64,000 bases of DNA from Streptomyces sp. NBC_00258 (lineage in GTDB: Bacteria > Actinomycetota > Actinomycetes > Streptomycetales > Streptomycetaceae): positions 2,976,001 through 3,040,000 of the forward strand of contig NZ_CP108081.1 in NCBI RefSeq assembly GCF_036182465.1, given 5' to 3'. This document shows, in pieces, positions 63,626-64,000 of this stretch. Within the stretch, counting starts at the first letter, position 1. Each line of letters begins with the position of its first letter. Below the pieces are notes generated by a model that did not search any database, was not told where the DNA came from, and saw only the letters and a list, made by a program, of their open reading frames with translations. The translations under genes were made by a program, and so were the position numbers.

Positions 63626-63764
63626 CGTACGGAGACGGTCCGGGCGGTGACGCGATCGCTGCCGGCCTTCTCCCCGACCACACGGGCCGACCGCCGGTGG
63701 CCCAGCCTCTGAGCCTCCTCAAGTCGCTTGGCACGCACGGAACATGAGGGCCAGGCTGATCCCC

Positions 63765-64000
63765 ATGACAGGAATCATGGGACTGAGCAAGAAGAACAAC
63801 TTCGTGCTGGCCATCCGGGACACGGACGTGGTCGCCGCGGCCCTGCGTGAGGCACTGGCCGAGGCCTCGCCGGAGGAGCGCCCGGGCCTGGAACGCGCTG
63901 CCGCACTCGTCGAGTCCACCGCCGCCACCACCGAAACCCAGCTGCGCGCCCGCTGGGTCCGCGCCCGGCTGGCCGCCGTCGGCTTCACCGGGGACATCGC
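63765..64000 (+). CDS. Partial hypothetical protein cut by the window end
   Basis: An open frame of at least 78 codons runs off the right edge. It reads MTGIMGLSKKNNFVLAIRD and continues with helical, Ala/Glu-rich sequence (VAAALREALAEASPEERPG). Third positions are strongly GC-rich, which supports coding. The second ATG at 63777, with AGGA just upstream, may be the real start. No family is recognised. Confidence 0.6.
   Translation, partial: MTGIMGLSKKNNFVLAIRDTDVVAAALREALAEASPEERPGLERAAALVESTAATTETQLRARWVRARLAAVGFTGDI

Noticed and set aside
63719..63997. Minus-strand 92-codon frame at the window end
   Set aside because: Ser/Ala/Arg-rich shadow; the plus-strand frame from 63765 has better codon bias.

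Overview
The window is Streptomyces-type chromosome. It is very GC-rich with strong GC bias at third codon positions, uses many GTG starts, carries RR-type export signals on secreted proteins, and contains the long hairpins common between Streptomyces genes. Only two genes carry the rare TTA codon (SWIM gene at 39152, MpaB-type gene at 62597). No rRNA, tRNA, CRISPR array or insertion sequence was recognised. From memory of S. coelicolor, the block at 19.6-27.1 kb resembles the SCO6650-SCO6655 region and the EF-G paralogue resembles SCO6589; that synteny was not checked.

0-10 kb: an MHS-family transporter, then a carbohydrate ABC operon read leftwards (binding lipoprotein, two permeases, and a 613-residue unassigned enzyme). 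It is followed by a ROK repressor divergent from a BadF-type sugar kinase, with a clean operator between them. 9.6-15 kb: a secreted class A-type acid phosphatase behind an array of PHO-box-like GTTCA repeats, a minimal graspetide locus (ATP-grasp ligase plus 63-residue precursor) and a serine hydrolase. 15-19.5 kb: four overlapping genes, two of them the halves of the saccharopine pathway, plus an FAD amine oxidase and an ornithine-cyclodeaminase-like protein.

19.6-27.1 kb is the most unusual part. It holds a GTP cyclohydrolase II with Met in place of the active-site Tyr (expected to stop at the formylated pyrimidine), a creatininase-family amidohydrolase that could deformylate that product, a 6-pyruvoyl-tetrahydropterin-synthase fold lacking catalytic residues, a glycosyltransferase, a methyltransferase, a lipid-flippase-like membrane protein, a dehydrogenase and a CDP-alcohol phosphotransferase. 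Together they suggest an uncharacterised pyrimidine/pterin-derived glyco- or lipid-conjugate pathway.

27-46 kb: aldo-keto reductase with divergent XRE regulator; MFS exporter with divergent TetR and duplicated operators; fatty acid desaturase; cold-shock protein; an N5-(carboxyethyl)ornithine-synthase-like enzyme; an LCP protein coupled to a NodB/GT2 fusion whose deacetylase motifs are degenerate; a bldA-type SWIM/DUF6493 gene pair; and an EF-G paralogue preceded by a 38-codon leader ORF. 46-64 kb: GH115 alpha-glucuronidase, vanadium-haloperoxidase-like protein, several small housekeeping genes, a LacI-regulated sugar isomerase/dehydrogenase pair with strong operators, a UvrA-like ATPase, a molybdate-type HTH-TOBE protein, NAD-dependent formate dehydrogenase with a LysR regulator, an unannotated 55-residue ORF, an MpaB-type oxygenase gene with two TTA codons, and a gene cut by the window end.
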